The notes beneath the pieces are model-generated. The model worked only from the letters and a program-made list of their open reading frames with translations, was not told where the DNA came from and ran no database searches. This document shows, piece by piece, positions 26,289 through 33,926 of a DNA stretch of 64,000 bases (its first letter is position 1; the number at the start of each line of letters is the position of its first letter). A program made the translations under genes and the position numbers. Origin of the DNA: Streptococcus suis (GTDB lineage Bacteria > Bacillota > Bacilli > Lactobacillales > Streptococcaceae). Location: NCBI RefSeq assembly GCF_902702775.1, contig NZ_LR738724.1:1426001-1490000 (forward strand), read 5' to 3'.

Positions 26289-27044
26289 TCAATTCTTATC
26301 CAGCACCTTGAAAGGAATGTGGGAATAATCTCTGTGCGTTTTTAAAAACTCCAAGGCTTCTTTTTTTACCTGTACGAGATTGACACCTTGGGCATTGGCT
26401 CCATAGACACAGCCACAATAGCACTGGCGATAAATGTCATACTCTTCACACATTTGAACTGAACGCTGATAGCCTCCATTTTTCTTAAAGTCACTCGGAA
26501 GATACTGGGTATCGTATAATTTCTGCACCTCAATCCCAACAGCATTGATGGTCTGCGAATTCTTATGTGGACTGATTGTCAAAGCCGAACCAAAATAGTC
26601 AAAACCAAGCTCAACTGCCTTCTCCGCAGTCTTATCCAACCGATAATCATAGCAAACCTTACACCGATCTCCTCCCTCTGGCTCATTGGCAAGATGCTGA
26701 GTTTTCTTGAAAAATTCCTGAGGGCTATAGTCAGCTTCTAGATAGCCTACCGACTGTCCAGTTTTCTGATTAAATTCTTTGACAAACTGGGCCGTCACGG
26801 CTGCCCGCCGCTGGTACTCCGCCTTTGGATGAATATTGGAATTCGCAAAATAGATGGTTACATCTGCATATTGAGTCAAGTACTCCAATGTATAGGTCGA
26901 GCATGGGGCACAACAGACATGCATGAGAATTTTCGGTCGAAGCCCCGCTTCCTGCCACGTGCTTGCCATTTTTTGAAACACTTTATCATAGTTAACCTTT
27001 TGATTCGGTGATAGAGTCGATAAAATCTCTTCAACTTTAATCAT
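26289..27044 (-). CDS. queH: Epoxyqueuosine reductase QueH
   Basis: QueH makes the last step of queuosine synthesis on tRNA, reducing epoxyqueuosine, and is the non-QueG form. The 251-residue protein has the iron-sulfur/metal cysteines in VCCAPCSTYTLEYL (about residues 40-53), CKVCYDYRLDKTA (about residues 120-132) and CYCGCVYG (about 208-215), as in DUF208/QueH. The frame opens eight codons earlier, but ATG 27044 has GGAGGTTTGT directly before it. It is monocistronic, and a repeat cluster lies just upstream. Confidence 0.9.
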   Translation of the reverse strand: MIKVEEILSTLSPNQKVNYDKVFQKMASTWQEAGLRPKILMHVCCAPCSTYTLEYLTQYADVTIYFANSNIHPKAEYQRRAAVTAQFVKEFNQKTGQSVGYLEADYSPQEFFKKTQHLANEPEGGDRCKVCYDYRLDKTAEKAVELGFDYFGSALTISPHKNSQTINAVGIEVQKLYDTQYLPSDFKKNGGYQRSVQMCEEYDIYRQCYCGCVYGANAQGVNLVQVKKEALEFLKTHRDYSHIPFKVLDKN

Positions 27045-27130
27045 ACAAACCTCCAAATATACATTCATTATACTATATTTGAAGCTTACTGCATAGATAG
27101 TAATAACGAGGGAGAGTGCTTGAGAAGGAT

Positions 27131-27294
27131 CCCCATTTCCAACCTAAAAAGGTACCCAAAATGAATAAAAGGAAAGACCGTCTGCCGACGGTCCCTATTT
27201 CCGACCTAAAAAGGTACCCCGGACCTTGAGATAAAGAAAACTGCCTGCCGGCAGTTCCCATTTCCAACCTAAAATGAGGCGTCAGCCTCATTTT
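27131..27294. repeat. Tandem hairpin-bearing repeat cluster between queH and livF
   Basis: Three related units with spacing of about 62-65 bases share the block CCCATTTCCAACCTAAAA (at 27131, 27193 and 27258, with small changes; the first two continue AAGGTACCC). Between them lie palindromes GACCGTCTGCCGACGGTC (27176-27193) and AACTGCCTGCCGGCAGTT (27239-27256). A third hairpin, AAAATGAGGC/GCCTCATTTT (27271-27294), touches the livF stop and may terminate livF. No gene is supported in 27069-27292; the small reading frame crossing it encodes only the repeats. Confidence 0.75.
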
Positions 27295-28003
27295 AGCCAC
27301 CCAGATATGCTTTTTTGACTTCTTCTGAGGCGAGGAGTTCTTTTCCTGTTCCTGAGAGGACAACTTTTCCTGTTTCTAGAACATAGCCACGATCTGCAAT
27401 AGCGAGAGCTTTGTTGGCATTTTGCTCAATCAAGAGGACAGTTGTTCCTTGTTTTTGAATATCTTGGATAATATCAAAAATTTCTTGGATAAAGATCGGA
27501 GCCAAGCCCATTGATGGTTCATCAAGGAGCAAGAGCTTTGGTTGGCTCATTAGGGCACGTCCCATGGCCAACATCTGTTGCTCACCACCTGAAAGGGTAG
27601 CTGCATCCTGGTTTTTACGTTCTTCCAAACGTGGAAAACGAGCAAAGATTTTTTTCAAGTTTGCTTGGTTTTCTTCACGATTGTTACGAAGGAAGGCACC
27701 CATTTCCAAGTTTTCCATAACAGTCAAGCCTGCAAAAACATGACGACCTTCTGGGACTTGTGATAAACCGTCTGCTACGATTTTACGAGCAGGGACTTTT
27801 TGAATCTCATTTCCAAGGAAAGAAATTGTTCCAGCTGATGGACGAACAAGTCCTGAAATAGTACGAAGGATAGAGGTTTTACCAGCACCATTAGCGCCGA
27901 TAAGAGTTACAACTTCACCTTCATTAACCTCAAAGCTAACATCTTTAACAGCTTCGATAACACCGTAGTTAACGGAAAGATTTTTTACTTCTAACATTGC
28001 CAT
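27293..28003 (-). CDS. livF: Branched-chain amino acid ABC transporter ATPase LivF
   Basis: This is one of two ATPases that power uptake of leucine, isoleucine and valine. The 236-residue protein has Walker A GANGAGKTS at about 35-43, the signature LSGGEQQ near residue 138 and Walker B LLLLDEPSMGLAP near 160. Its start overlaps the livG stop (TAATG) and is the last of livHMGF. A hairpin touching its stop codon is the probable end of the transcript. Confidence 0.96.
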   Translation of the reverse strand: MAMLEVKNLSVNYGVIEAVKDVSFEVNEGEVVTLIGANGAGKTSILRTISGLVRPSAGTISFLGNEIQKVPARKIVADGLSQVPEGRHVFAGLTVMENLEMGAFLRNNREENQANLKKIFARFPRLEERKNQDAATLSGGEQQMLAMGRALMSQPKLLLLDEPSMGLAPIFIQEIFDIIQDIQKQGTTVLLIEQNANKALAIADRGYVLETGKVVLSGTGKELLASEEVKKAYLGG

Positions 28004-28767
28004 TAAGCTTCACCTCCAAGGTAGGCTTCAATTACACGCTTGTTATTACGAATTTCTTCTGGTGTACCATGAGCAATCAAACGACCGTACTCCAATACGT
28101 ATATACGCTCCGTCACTTCCATAACCAAGCTCATATCGTGTTCGATCAAGATGATCGTAATACCAAATTCTTCTTTGATCTTACGGATAAGTTGGGTCAA
28201 TTCTGCCGTTTCTTGTGGGTTCATACCAGCTGCTGGTTCATCCAAGAAAAGAATTTTTGGTTCAGTCGCAAGGGCACGAACGATTTCCAAACGTCGTTGT
28301 TGACCGTAAGGAAGGTTTTTAGCTAATGTATCTGCATCTCCATCCAAATCGAAGATTTTCAAAAGTTCAAGCGCTTTTGTTTTCAACGCTTCTTCATTCT
28401 TATAGAATGCTGGAAGACGGAAGAAACTTGCAAATACTTCTGATTTACCATGGTTGCCAAGACCAATCAAAACATTTTCCAAAACGGTCATATTTTTGAA
28501 CAAACGAATGTTCTGGAAAGTACGACCAAGACCAAGCGAAGCAATTTTTGATGGTGCTTTACCGTTCAAAATAGTCCCTGCAAGAGAAATTGTCCCCTCG
28601 CTTGGCTCATAAACACCTGTCAAGAGGTTGAAAAGAGTCGTTTTACCAGCACCATTTGGACCGATAAGACCAACCAATTCCCCCTCATGAAGTTCCATGG
28701 TCACGTCACCAACGGCAGTCAGGCCACCGAAGTTCTTGGTTAAATCTTTTACTTCAAGTAATGCCAT
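28003..28767 (-). CDS. livG: Branched-chain amino acid ABC transporter ATPase LivG
   Basis: This is the second ATPase of the Liv system, 254 residues. Walker A is GPNGAGKTT (about 36-44), the signature is the variant LPYGQQRR near residue 149, typical of LivG, and Walker B is ILFLDEPAAGMNP near 171. The C-terminal LEYGRLIAHGTPEEIRNN is family-typical. Its ATG overlaps the livM stop by one base. Confidence 0.96.
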   Translation of the reverse strand: MALLEVKDLTKNFGGLTAVGDVTMELHEGELVGLIGPNGAGKTTLFNLLTGVYEPSEGTISLAGTILNGKAPSKIASLGLGRTFQNIRLFKNMTVLENVLIGLGNHGKSEVFASFFRLPAFYKNEEALKTKALELLKIFDLDGDADTLAKNLPYGQQRRLEIVRALATEPKILFLDEPAAGMNPQETAELTQLIRKIKEEFGITIILIEHDMSLVMEVTERIYVLEYGRLIAHGTPEEIRNNKRVIEAYLGGEA

Positions 28768-29714
28768 TACTTAACCTCCTTCTTCTTGAGTAGAGCTGCT
28801 ACGCTGAATTCCTTAGTTCCCAAAAGACCTCCAGGACGGAAAATCATCAAGAGAATAAGAGCTAATGAATAGATAATCATTGAAATATCAGAGTAACTCT
28901 TGAGGAATACGTTCAAAATACCAAGTACAATGGCTGCTACAAAGGTACCTGTGATAGAGCCCAAACCACCCAATACAATGATAATCAAAACGTTAACGGA
29001 GGTCATAAAGGCAAAGTCTTTCGGAACAATTGTCCCAACGTATCCTGCATGGAGACCACCTGCAATGGCTGCCGTCATGGCACCAAATACAAAGGCTGAA
29101 ACTTTCACAAATGTTGGATTGACACCTACAGATTCTGCCGCAATTTCATCCTCACGAACAGAAATTGTAGCACGTCCCATCGGACTGCGCAAAAAGTTAA
29201 CTGTCACCAAGGTTGTGATGATTACAAAAATATAAACTAAAGGCCAGCTTGTAAAGAGTGGAATAGACATAATACCTGCTGCACCATTCGTTACACTACC
29301 ACCATTGATAATTAAAATACGAATAATCTCTGCAACACCAAGAGTCGCAATTGCAAGGTAGTCACCTTTCAAACGAAGGGTTGGAATACCAACTAAAAGA
29401 GCTACTGCACCTGAGATTAACATCCCAACAATCAAGGCGATAGCAAATCCACCATAAGTTGGCATCATTTTCCCAAGAATACCTACTGCATAAGCACCAA
29501 TAGCCATAAAACCAGCATGACCAAGTGAAAATTGACCTGAGAAACCAACAATCAAGTTTAAACCAACTGCCAAGATAATTTGAATACCGATTTGCTGAAC
29601 AATCTGGATGTAGTAAAAATTCAGAATCCCTGCTGATACAAGACCTTGAATAAGCCCAAAACCAGCCAATAAGATAGCCAACCAAATCGCATTAACTTTT
29701 AAATTTTGCTTCAT
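28767..29714 (-). CDS. livM: Branched-chain amino acid ABC transporter permease LivM
   Basis: LivM is the inner-membrane permease that pairs with LivH. The 315-residue protein has about eight to nine helices and the LivM blocks GFSGQFSLGHAGFMAIGAYAVG (about residues 55-77) and LRLKGDYLAIATLGVAEI (about 113-130). The EAA-type loop with RAxSVREDEIAAESVGVN contacts the ATPase. It begins 2 bases after the livH stop. Confidence 0.95.
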   Translation of the reverse strand: MKQNLKVNAIWLAILLAGFGLIQGLVSAGILNFYYIQIVQQIGIQIILAVGLNLIVGFSGQFSLGHAGFMAIGAYAVGILGKMMPTYGGFAIALIVGMLISGAVALLVGIPTLRLKGDYLAIATLGVAEIIRILIINGGSVTNGAAGIMSIPLFTSWPLVYIFVIITTLVTVNFLRSPMGRATISVREDEIAAESVGVNPTFVKVSAFVFGAMTAAIAGGLHAGYVGTIVPKDFAFMTSVNVLIIIVLGGLGSITGTFVAAIVLGILNVFLKSYSDISMIIYSLALILLMIFRPGGLLGTKEFSVAALLKKKEVK

Positions 29715-29716
29715 GG

Positions 29717-30604
29717 TTACACCTTCTCTTTCACATTTTTACCAAGAATACCACTTGGACGCACCAAGAGGATGATGATCAAAACAGTATATACGATCGC
29801 ATCACGGAAAGTATCGAATTCAATCACATAGGTGAATGTTTCGATGATACCGATAACGAAGCCACCAAGTGCAGCACCTGGAATAATACCGATACCGCCC
29901 AATACTGCCGCTACAAAGGCTTTCAAACCTGGAGTCATCCCCATCAAAGGCTCAATCTGGTTGTAGTAGAGACCTAGGAGAACACCCGCAGCACCCGCAA
30001 GAGCTGACCCAAGAGCAAAAGTAAAGCTGATTGTACGGTTTACATTGATCCCCATAAGCTGAGCTGCATCGCTATCTACAGAGACCGCACGCATGGCTTT
30101 CCCCATTTTTGTACGTTTGACAATTAATTGAAGAGCGACCATCAACGCAAGCGATACACCAAGAATAATCAACTGGATATTGGTAACAGAAACTGGACCA
30201 AGGTTAAAAGTCACAGCTTCGATTGCTTGTGGAAAGGCTTTTACGTCTGCTGTAAAGAATTTAATCATAGTGTATTCCAAGAAGAAGGATACACCGATAG
30301 CCGTAATCAAAGCTGCTATACGCGTTGAATTACGCAAAGGACGATAGGCTAAAAACTCTATAACGACACCGAGAATAGCCGTCCCTACCATCGCTAGAAT
30401 GAGGGCAACAAAGAAACGCGTTCCACCATCTGCAATAAAAGTTAAATTATTTAATAGGAAGTACCCCATAAAAGCACCCATCATATACAAATCACCATGG
30501 GCGAAGTTAATGAGTTTGATAATTCCGTACACCATGGTATAACCAAGGGCCAAAAGGGCATAAACAGAACCAAGAATCAAACCATTGACAAGTTGTTGAA
30601 GCAT
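29717..30604 (-). CDS. livH: Branched-chain amino acid ABC transporter permease LivH
   Basis: This is the partner permease, 295 residues, with about eight helices. It begins with the LivH pattern LVNGLILGSVYALLALGYTMVYGIIKLINFAHGD and has the loop KMGKAMRAVSVDSDAAQLMGINVN near residue 165 that docks with the ATPase. It is the first gene of livHMGF, with its own promoter separated from livJ by a terminator. The ribosome binding site is weak (GGTGAACCT), which may limit permease level against binding protein. Confidence 0.95.
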   Translation of the reverse strand: MLQQLVNGLILGSVYALLALGYTMVYGIIKLINFAHGDLYMMGAFMGYFLLNNLTFIADGGTRFFVALILAMVGTAILGVVIEFLAYRPLRNSTRIAALITAIGVSFFLEYTMIKFFTADVKAFPQAIEAVTFNLGPVSVTNIQLIILGVSLALMVALQLIVKRTKMGKAMRAVSVDSDAAQLMGINVNRTISFTFALGSALAGAAGVLLGLYYNQIEPLMGMTPGLKAFVAAVLGGIGIIPGAALGGFVIGIIETFTYVIEFDTFRDAIVYTVLIIILLVRPSGILGKNVKEKV

Positions 30605-30653
30605 AGGTTCACCAATCTTTCTAAATATTTTTCGAGCTCAATAGCATTGTTAC

Positions 30654-30682
30654 ATTATACAAAATTTTCTGAAAATAAGCAA
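30654..30682 (-). promoter_or_regulatory. livHMGF promoter with CodY box
   Basis: Minus-strand TTGCTT (30677-30682), a 17-base spacer and TATAAT (30654-30659) make a clear sigma-A promoter. The spacer holds plus-strand AATTTTCTGAAAATA (30663-30677), matching the CodY consensus AATTTTCWGAAAATT at 14 of 15 positions. CodY bound there would exclude polymerase. Confidence 0.75.
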
Positions 30683-30773
30683 GTTAGATAGAGAGTTTAA
30701 TCATTAAAATTACAGAAATTTTAACCAAATTTTATATCCGCATGTATACTATTCTACACATTCTGACAAGTGA

Positions 30774-30796
30774 AAAAGAGGGAATTCCCTCTTTTC
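30774..30796 (-). terminator. livJ terminator
   Basis: Minus-strand AAAAGAGGG and CCCTCTTTT pair around AATT and are followed by TCACTTG. It separates livJ from livHMGF and would let the binding protein be made in excess. Confidence 0.8.
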
Positions 30797-30804
30797 ATCC
30801 ACTA

Positions 30805-31974
30805 TTAGTCAATAGAGATAGTATCTACAGACGATTCTTCTCCGTTTGTTAAACCAACAACATAAACTGATTTAACGACATTGTGCTCTTTGTCAACAGA
30901 CATTGTACCAGTCACACCTTCAAAGTCTTTCAGAGCTGCAAGATTAGTCTTCACTGCTGCTGAATCAGCTGCACCTTTTGCTGCTTCTGCTGCCATGTAA
31001 ACTGAGTCGTAAGCTAGAGCTGAGAACATTGATGGCTCTTCATTGTATTCTTTCACATAGGCATCATAGAATGCTTTTGCTTTTTCACTTGCTGATGTTA
31101 CAAATCCAGAAAGGTAGTAAACATTTGATGCTGCTGATGCAGTTGCCAATTCAGTAAATTGTGGTGAGTCAAAACCATCTGAACCAAGAATTGGCTTGTC
31201 AATACCCAAACCGCGTGCTTGCTTCACAATTGTACCTGTTTCATTGTAGTAACCAGGCATGATGATGGCATCAAATTCTTTATCTTTCAATTTTGTCAAA
31301 GCAGCTTGGAAATCCTTATCGCCAGAAGCAAATGTGATTTCTGAAACGATTTCTCCTTTGTAAGCCTTCTTGAAAGCCTCTGCTACACCCTTACCATAAT
31401 CAGAAGAGTTGTCAAAGTAAAGAACAACTTTCTTAGCTGACAAGTTCTCAGTAGCGTATTTAGCCATAATTTGACCTTGATACCCATCTGTAAAGGTTGT
31501 ACGGAAGAAGTATTCTTGTACCTCACCTTTATCGTTCACAACCAAGTTTGTTTGAGTTCCTGAAGGAGTAATCATAGGAACACCAGCAGATGTCAATGCT
31601 GGAATAGAGGCTGCTGAAGCTCCTGATGTAGCAGGACCAATCACAACGTTTGCCCCTTCACTTGCCAAGCTTGTTGCAACAGTAGCTGCCTCTGCTGTTT
31701 CAGACTTGTTGTCTTTTGTAATCACTTCGATTTTTTTGCCGTCAATACCACCCGCAGCATTGATTTCTTTCACGGCAAGGTTGGCACCTTTTTCCTCTGT
31801 TTGACCATAGGATGAAACAGCACCTGACAACTCCAAGTTGTAGCCGATTTTAAATGTATCACCTACAGAAGAACCTGCGGCTGAAGTATTGGTTGTCGAA
31901 ACATTACCACATGCAGCAAGTAGAGCTGCAGAGGCAAATGTAGCAAGCGCTACTGCAAATTTTCTTGTTTTCAT
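30805..31974 (-). CDS. livJ: Branched-chain amino acid binding lipoprotein LivJ
   Basis: This substrate-binding lipoprotein captures leucine, isoleucine or valine outside the cell for LivHMGF. The 389-residue protein has a signal peptide with lipobox LAAC (ALLAACGN, cysteine at about residue 22). It then has the type I periplasmic binding fold starting KIGYNLELSGAVSSYGQ, with VVIGPATSGASAASIPALTSAGVPMI around residue 112-137. It has its own promoter and terminator. Confidence 0.95.
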   Translation of the reverse strand: MKTRKFAVALATFASAALLAACGNVSTTNTSAAGSSVGDTFKIGYNLELSGAVSSYGQTEEKGANLAVKEINAAGGIDGKKIEVITKDNKSETAEAATVATSLASEGANVVIGPATSGASAASIPALTSAGVPMITPSGTQTNLVVNDKGEVQEYFFRTTFTDGYQGQIMAKYATENLSAKKVVLYFDNSSDYGKGVAEAFKKAYKGEIVSEITFASGDKDFQAALTKLKDKEFDAIIMPGYYNETGTIVKQARGLGIDKPILGSDGFDSPQFTELATASAASNVYYLSGFVTSASEKAKAFYDAYVKEYNEEPSMFSALAYDSVYMAAEAAKGAADSAAVKTNLAALKDFEGVTGTMSVDKEHNVVKSVYVVGLTNGEESSVDTISID

Positions 31975-32014
31975 GAAAACTCCTTAAATCTTTCTTAAAT
32001 TTTACGATGTATCT

Positions 32015-32043
32015 AATATACTGAATTATCTGAAAATTGTCAA
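32015..32043 (-). promoter_or_regulatory. livJ promoter with CodY box
   Basis: Minus-strand TTGACA (32038-32043), exactly 17 bases, then TATATT (32015-32020). Plus-strand AATTATCTGAAAATT (32024-32038) lies in the spacer and matches the CodY consensus at 14 of 15 positions. Confidence 0.8.
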
Positions 32044-32072
32044 CAAAAAAAGAAAAAATTTTTAAAATAAAA

Positions 32073-32101
32073 AATTAGCAGGTATGTATCCCCTGCTAAT
32101 T
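32073..32101 (-). terminator. Terminator of ylbG
   Basis: Minus-strand AATTAGCAGG and CCTGCTAATT pair around GGATACATA, followed by a T-rich TTTTATTTT, just after the ylbG stop. Confidence 0.8.
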
Positions 32102-32105
32102 CCGA

Positions 32106-32378
32106 CTATCCTGCGACTGATGGTTCTTCATCTCTCCATAGATTACCTACAAAGTTTTGGTCTAATTCCTTAATGTACGAAGGAACCACTTTTTTTACAA
32201 AACGTTCCTTTTTCAATTTTAATATGGTAGCTTCTACTAGTTCTTGATCCATATACACCAAAACATATCGCAATCGTTTGGAATGGTAAACAATATCTCC
32301 ATATTGGCTGAGTTTACGTGCATCACGATTGTAGTGTAAATAGACAGTTAAGCAGGTGCGATTTTTCTTCTCAAACAT
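32106..32378 (-). CDS. YlbG family protein (DUF2129)
   Basis: This 90-residue soluble basic protein belongs to the YlbG/UPF0298 family found across Firmicutes. YLHYNRDARKLSQYGDIVYHSKRLRYVLVYMD is the family core. The function is unknown; genomes often place it near clpP or cell-division genes, as here just downstream of clpP. GAGGAGAAGAC precedes the ATG. A terminator and 57 bases separate it from clpP. Confidence 0.85.
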   Translation of the reverse strand: MFEKKNRTCLTVYLHYNRDARKLSQYGDIVYHSKRLRYVLVYMDQELVEATILKLKKERFVKKVVPSYIKELDQNFVGNLWRDEEPSVAG

Positions 32379-32434
32379 GTCTTCTCCTCTAAAAATTCTC
32401 TTTCTATATTATACCGTTTTCAATGATAAATGAA

Positions 32435-32467
32435 AAGCTCCAACTACCTGTAAAAGAGTTGGAGCTA
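32435..32467 (-). terminator. clpP terminator
   Basis: Minus-strand AGCTCCAACT and AGTTGGAGCT pair around CTTTTACAGGT, followed by TTTCATTT, 38 bases after the clpP stop. Confidence 0.8.
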
Positions 32468-32504
32468 ATAGGAATAGTCAGTGTTATTACATATTTTTCG
32501 CTGC

Positions 32505-33095
32505 TTATTTGACTTTTGTATTGTCCATAATCTGGTCAATAAAACCGTAAGCCAAGGTTTCTTCTGCTGACATCCAGTAATCACGTTCTGCATCCTTATG
32601 GATTTGCTTGACTGTCTTACCTGAATTATCTGCCAAGATTTTTTCTAGCTTATTACGTGTTTTTAATAGGTGTTCTGCTGCAATAGCCATGTCTGTTTGC
32701 TGAGTGCCACCACCTGTTCCACCCATCGGTTGGTGAATCATGTACTCTGCATTTGGCAACATGAAACGTTTGCCCTTGGCACCGCTTGATGCAATGATGG
32801 TTCCCATGCTCGCAGCTGTTCCCATAACGATGGTTTGAACATCAGCTTTAATGAAATTCATCGTGTCTACAATGGCAAGACCTGCTGACACCGATCCCCC
32901 TGGCGTATTAACATAGAGGTAAATATCCTTTGTAGGATCTTGGGCATCAAGGAAAAGCAATTGTGCAATAATCGAATTAGCCATGTTGTCCTCAACTGGT
33001 CCTGTCAACATGATAATGCGATCCTTGAGCAAACGGGAATAAATATCATACGAGCGCTCACCACGGCTAGTTTGTTCAATAACTACTGGAATCAT
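32505..33095 (-). CDS. clpP: ATP-dependent Clp protease proteolytic subunit
   Basis: ClpP forms the tetradecameric protease chamber fed by ClpX, ClpC, ClpE or ClpL, for protein quality control and regulated turnover. The 196-residue protein has the full catalytic triad: Ser96 (GTAASMG), His121 (MIHQP) and Asp172 (ERDYW). The start ATG at 33095 follows AAAAGGAGTAATTTT. A CtsR operator overlaps its -35, so it is induced by heat and protein stress. Confidence 0.98.
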   Translation of the reverse strand: MIPVVIEQTSRGERSYDIYSRLLKDRIIMLTGPVEDNMANSIIAQLLFLDAQDPTKDIYLYVNTPGGSVSAGLAIVDTMNFIKADVQTIVMGTAASMGTIIASSGAKGKRFMLPNAEYMIHQPMGGTGGGTQQTDMAIAAEHLLKTRNKLEKILADNSGKTVKQIHKDAERDYWMSAEETLAYGFIDQIMDNTKVK

Positions 33096-33127
33096 AAAAT
33101 TACTCCTTTTCGAGATTTTCTGTACCC

Positions 33128-33157
33128 ATTATATATGAATAGTCAAAATTGGTCAAA
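33128..33157 (-). promoter_or_regulatory. clpP promoter with CtsR operator
   Basis: Plus-strand AGTCAAAATTGGTCAAA (33141-33157) fits the CtsR heptad repeat RGTCAAANNNRGTCAAA exactly. The minus-strand -35 TTGACC (33151-33156) lies inside it, 17 bases from TATAAT (33128-33133). CtsR binding therefore blocks the -35. Confidence 0.9.
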
Positions 33158-33188
33158 TAAAAAACACGATTTCAGGAAATGAAAAAGA

Positions 33189-33205
33189 AACCAGCAGAGC
33201 TGATT
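33189..33205 (-). terminator. upp terminator
   Basis: Minus-strand AATCAGC and GCTGGTT (one G-T pair) close on TCT, followed by TCTTTTTC. Confidence 0.7.
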
Positions 33206-33217
33206 CCTTTTAATCAA

Positions 33218-33847
33218 TTATTTTGTACCGAACAAGCGGTCACCTGCATCTCCTAAACCTGGTACGATGTAGCCTTTTTCATTGAGTTTTTCATCCAAAG
33301 CTGCTGTGTAAATATCAATGTCTGGATGTGCATCTTGAAGAGCTTTTACACCTTCTGGAGCTGAAACAAGAGCAACAAATTTGATATTTGAAGCACCACG
33401 TTTTTTCAATGAATCAACTGCAAGAATAGCTGAACCACCTGTAGCAAGCATTGGGTCAACTACAAAAATATGACGTTGATCAATGTCTTCTGGTAATTTC
33501 ACAAGATACTCAACGGGTTGAAGGGTTTCTTCATCGCGGTACATACCGATGTGACCAACTTTAGCTGCTGGTACCAAGCTTAGCAAACCATCAACCATAC
33601 CAACACCTGCACGAAGAATTGGTACGATAGCTAATTTTTTACCTGCAATTTGTTTCTGAACTGTTTTAGTGATTGGCGTTTCAATCTCCACATCTTCAAG
33701 TGGCAAGTCACGCAAAACTTCGTAACCCATCAGCATCGCGATTTCATTAACCAACTCACGAAAATCCTTTGTTGAAGTAGATGTACGACGAAGGATAGAC
33801 AACTTATGCTGAATGAGTGGGTGTGAAATGACTTGGAATTTCCCCAT
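33218..33847 (-). CDS. upp: Uracil phosphoribosyltransferase
   Basis: Upp makes UMP from uracil and PRPP in pyrimidine salvage. The 209-residue protein has the PRPP-binding loop [10 protein letters not shown] (about residues 130-139) and the flexible [12 protein letters not shown] (about 77-88). [16 protein letters not shown] at the C-terminus binds uracil. It is monocistronic with an extended -10 (TGGTAAAAT on the minus strand, 33879-33887). It is upstream of clpP, separated by the CtsR-controlled promoter. Confidence 0.97.
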   Translation of the reverse strand: MGKFQVISHPLIQHKLSILRRTSTSTKDFRELVNEIAMLMGYEVLRDLPLEDVEIETPITKTVQKQIAGKKLAIVPILRAGVGMVDGLLSLVPAAKVGHIGMYRDEETLQPVEYLVKLPEDIDQRHIFVVDPMLATGGSAILAVDSLKKRGASNIKFVALVSAPEGVKALQDAHPDIDIYTAALDEKLNEKGYIVPGLGDAGDRLFGTK

Positions 33848-33878
33848 GATGATAAAACCTCTCTTTTTTGTTTTTTCT

Positions 33879-33887
33879 ATTTTACCA
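33879..33887 (-). promoter_or_regulatory. Extended -10 promoter of upp
   Basis: Minus-strand TGGTAAAAT matches TGnTATAAT with one mismatch, 32 bases before upp. Confidence 0.55.
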
Positions 33888-33926
33888 AAAAAATTGAAAA
33901 AATGCTTGAGAATATGGCAAATTTAT

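Noticed and set aside
27073..27363. 96-codon minus-strand frame after livF
   Set aside because: It overlaps livF in another frame and its translation reflects the repeated units (LEMGTAGR, SEIGTVGR). It has no ribosome binding site.
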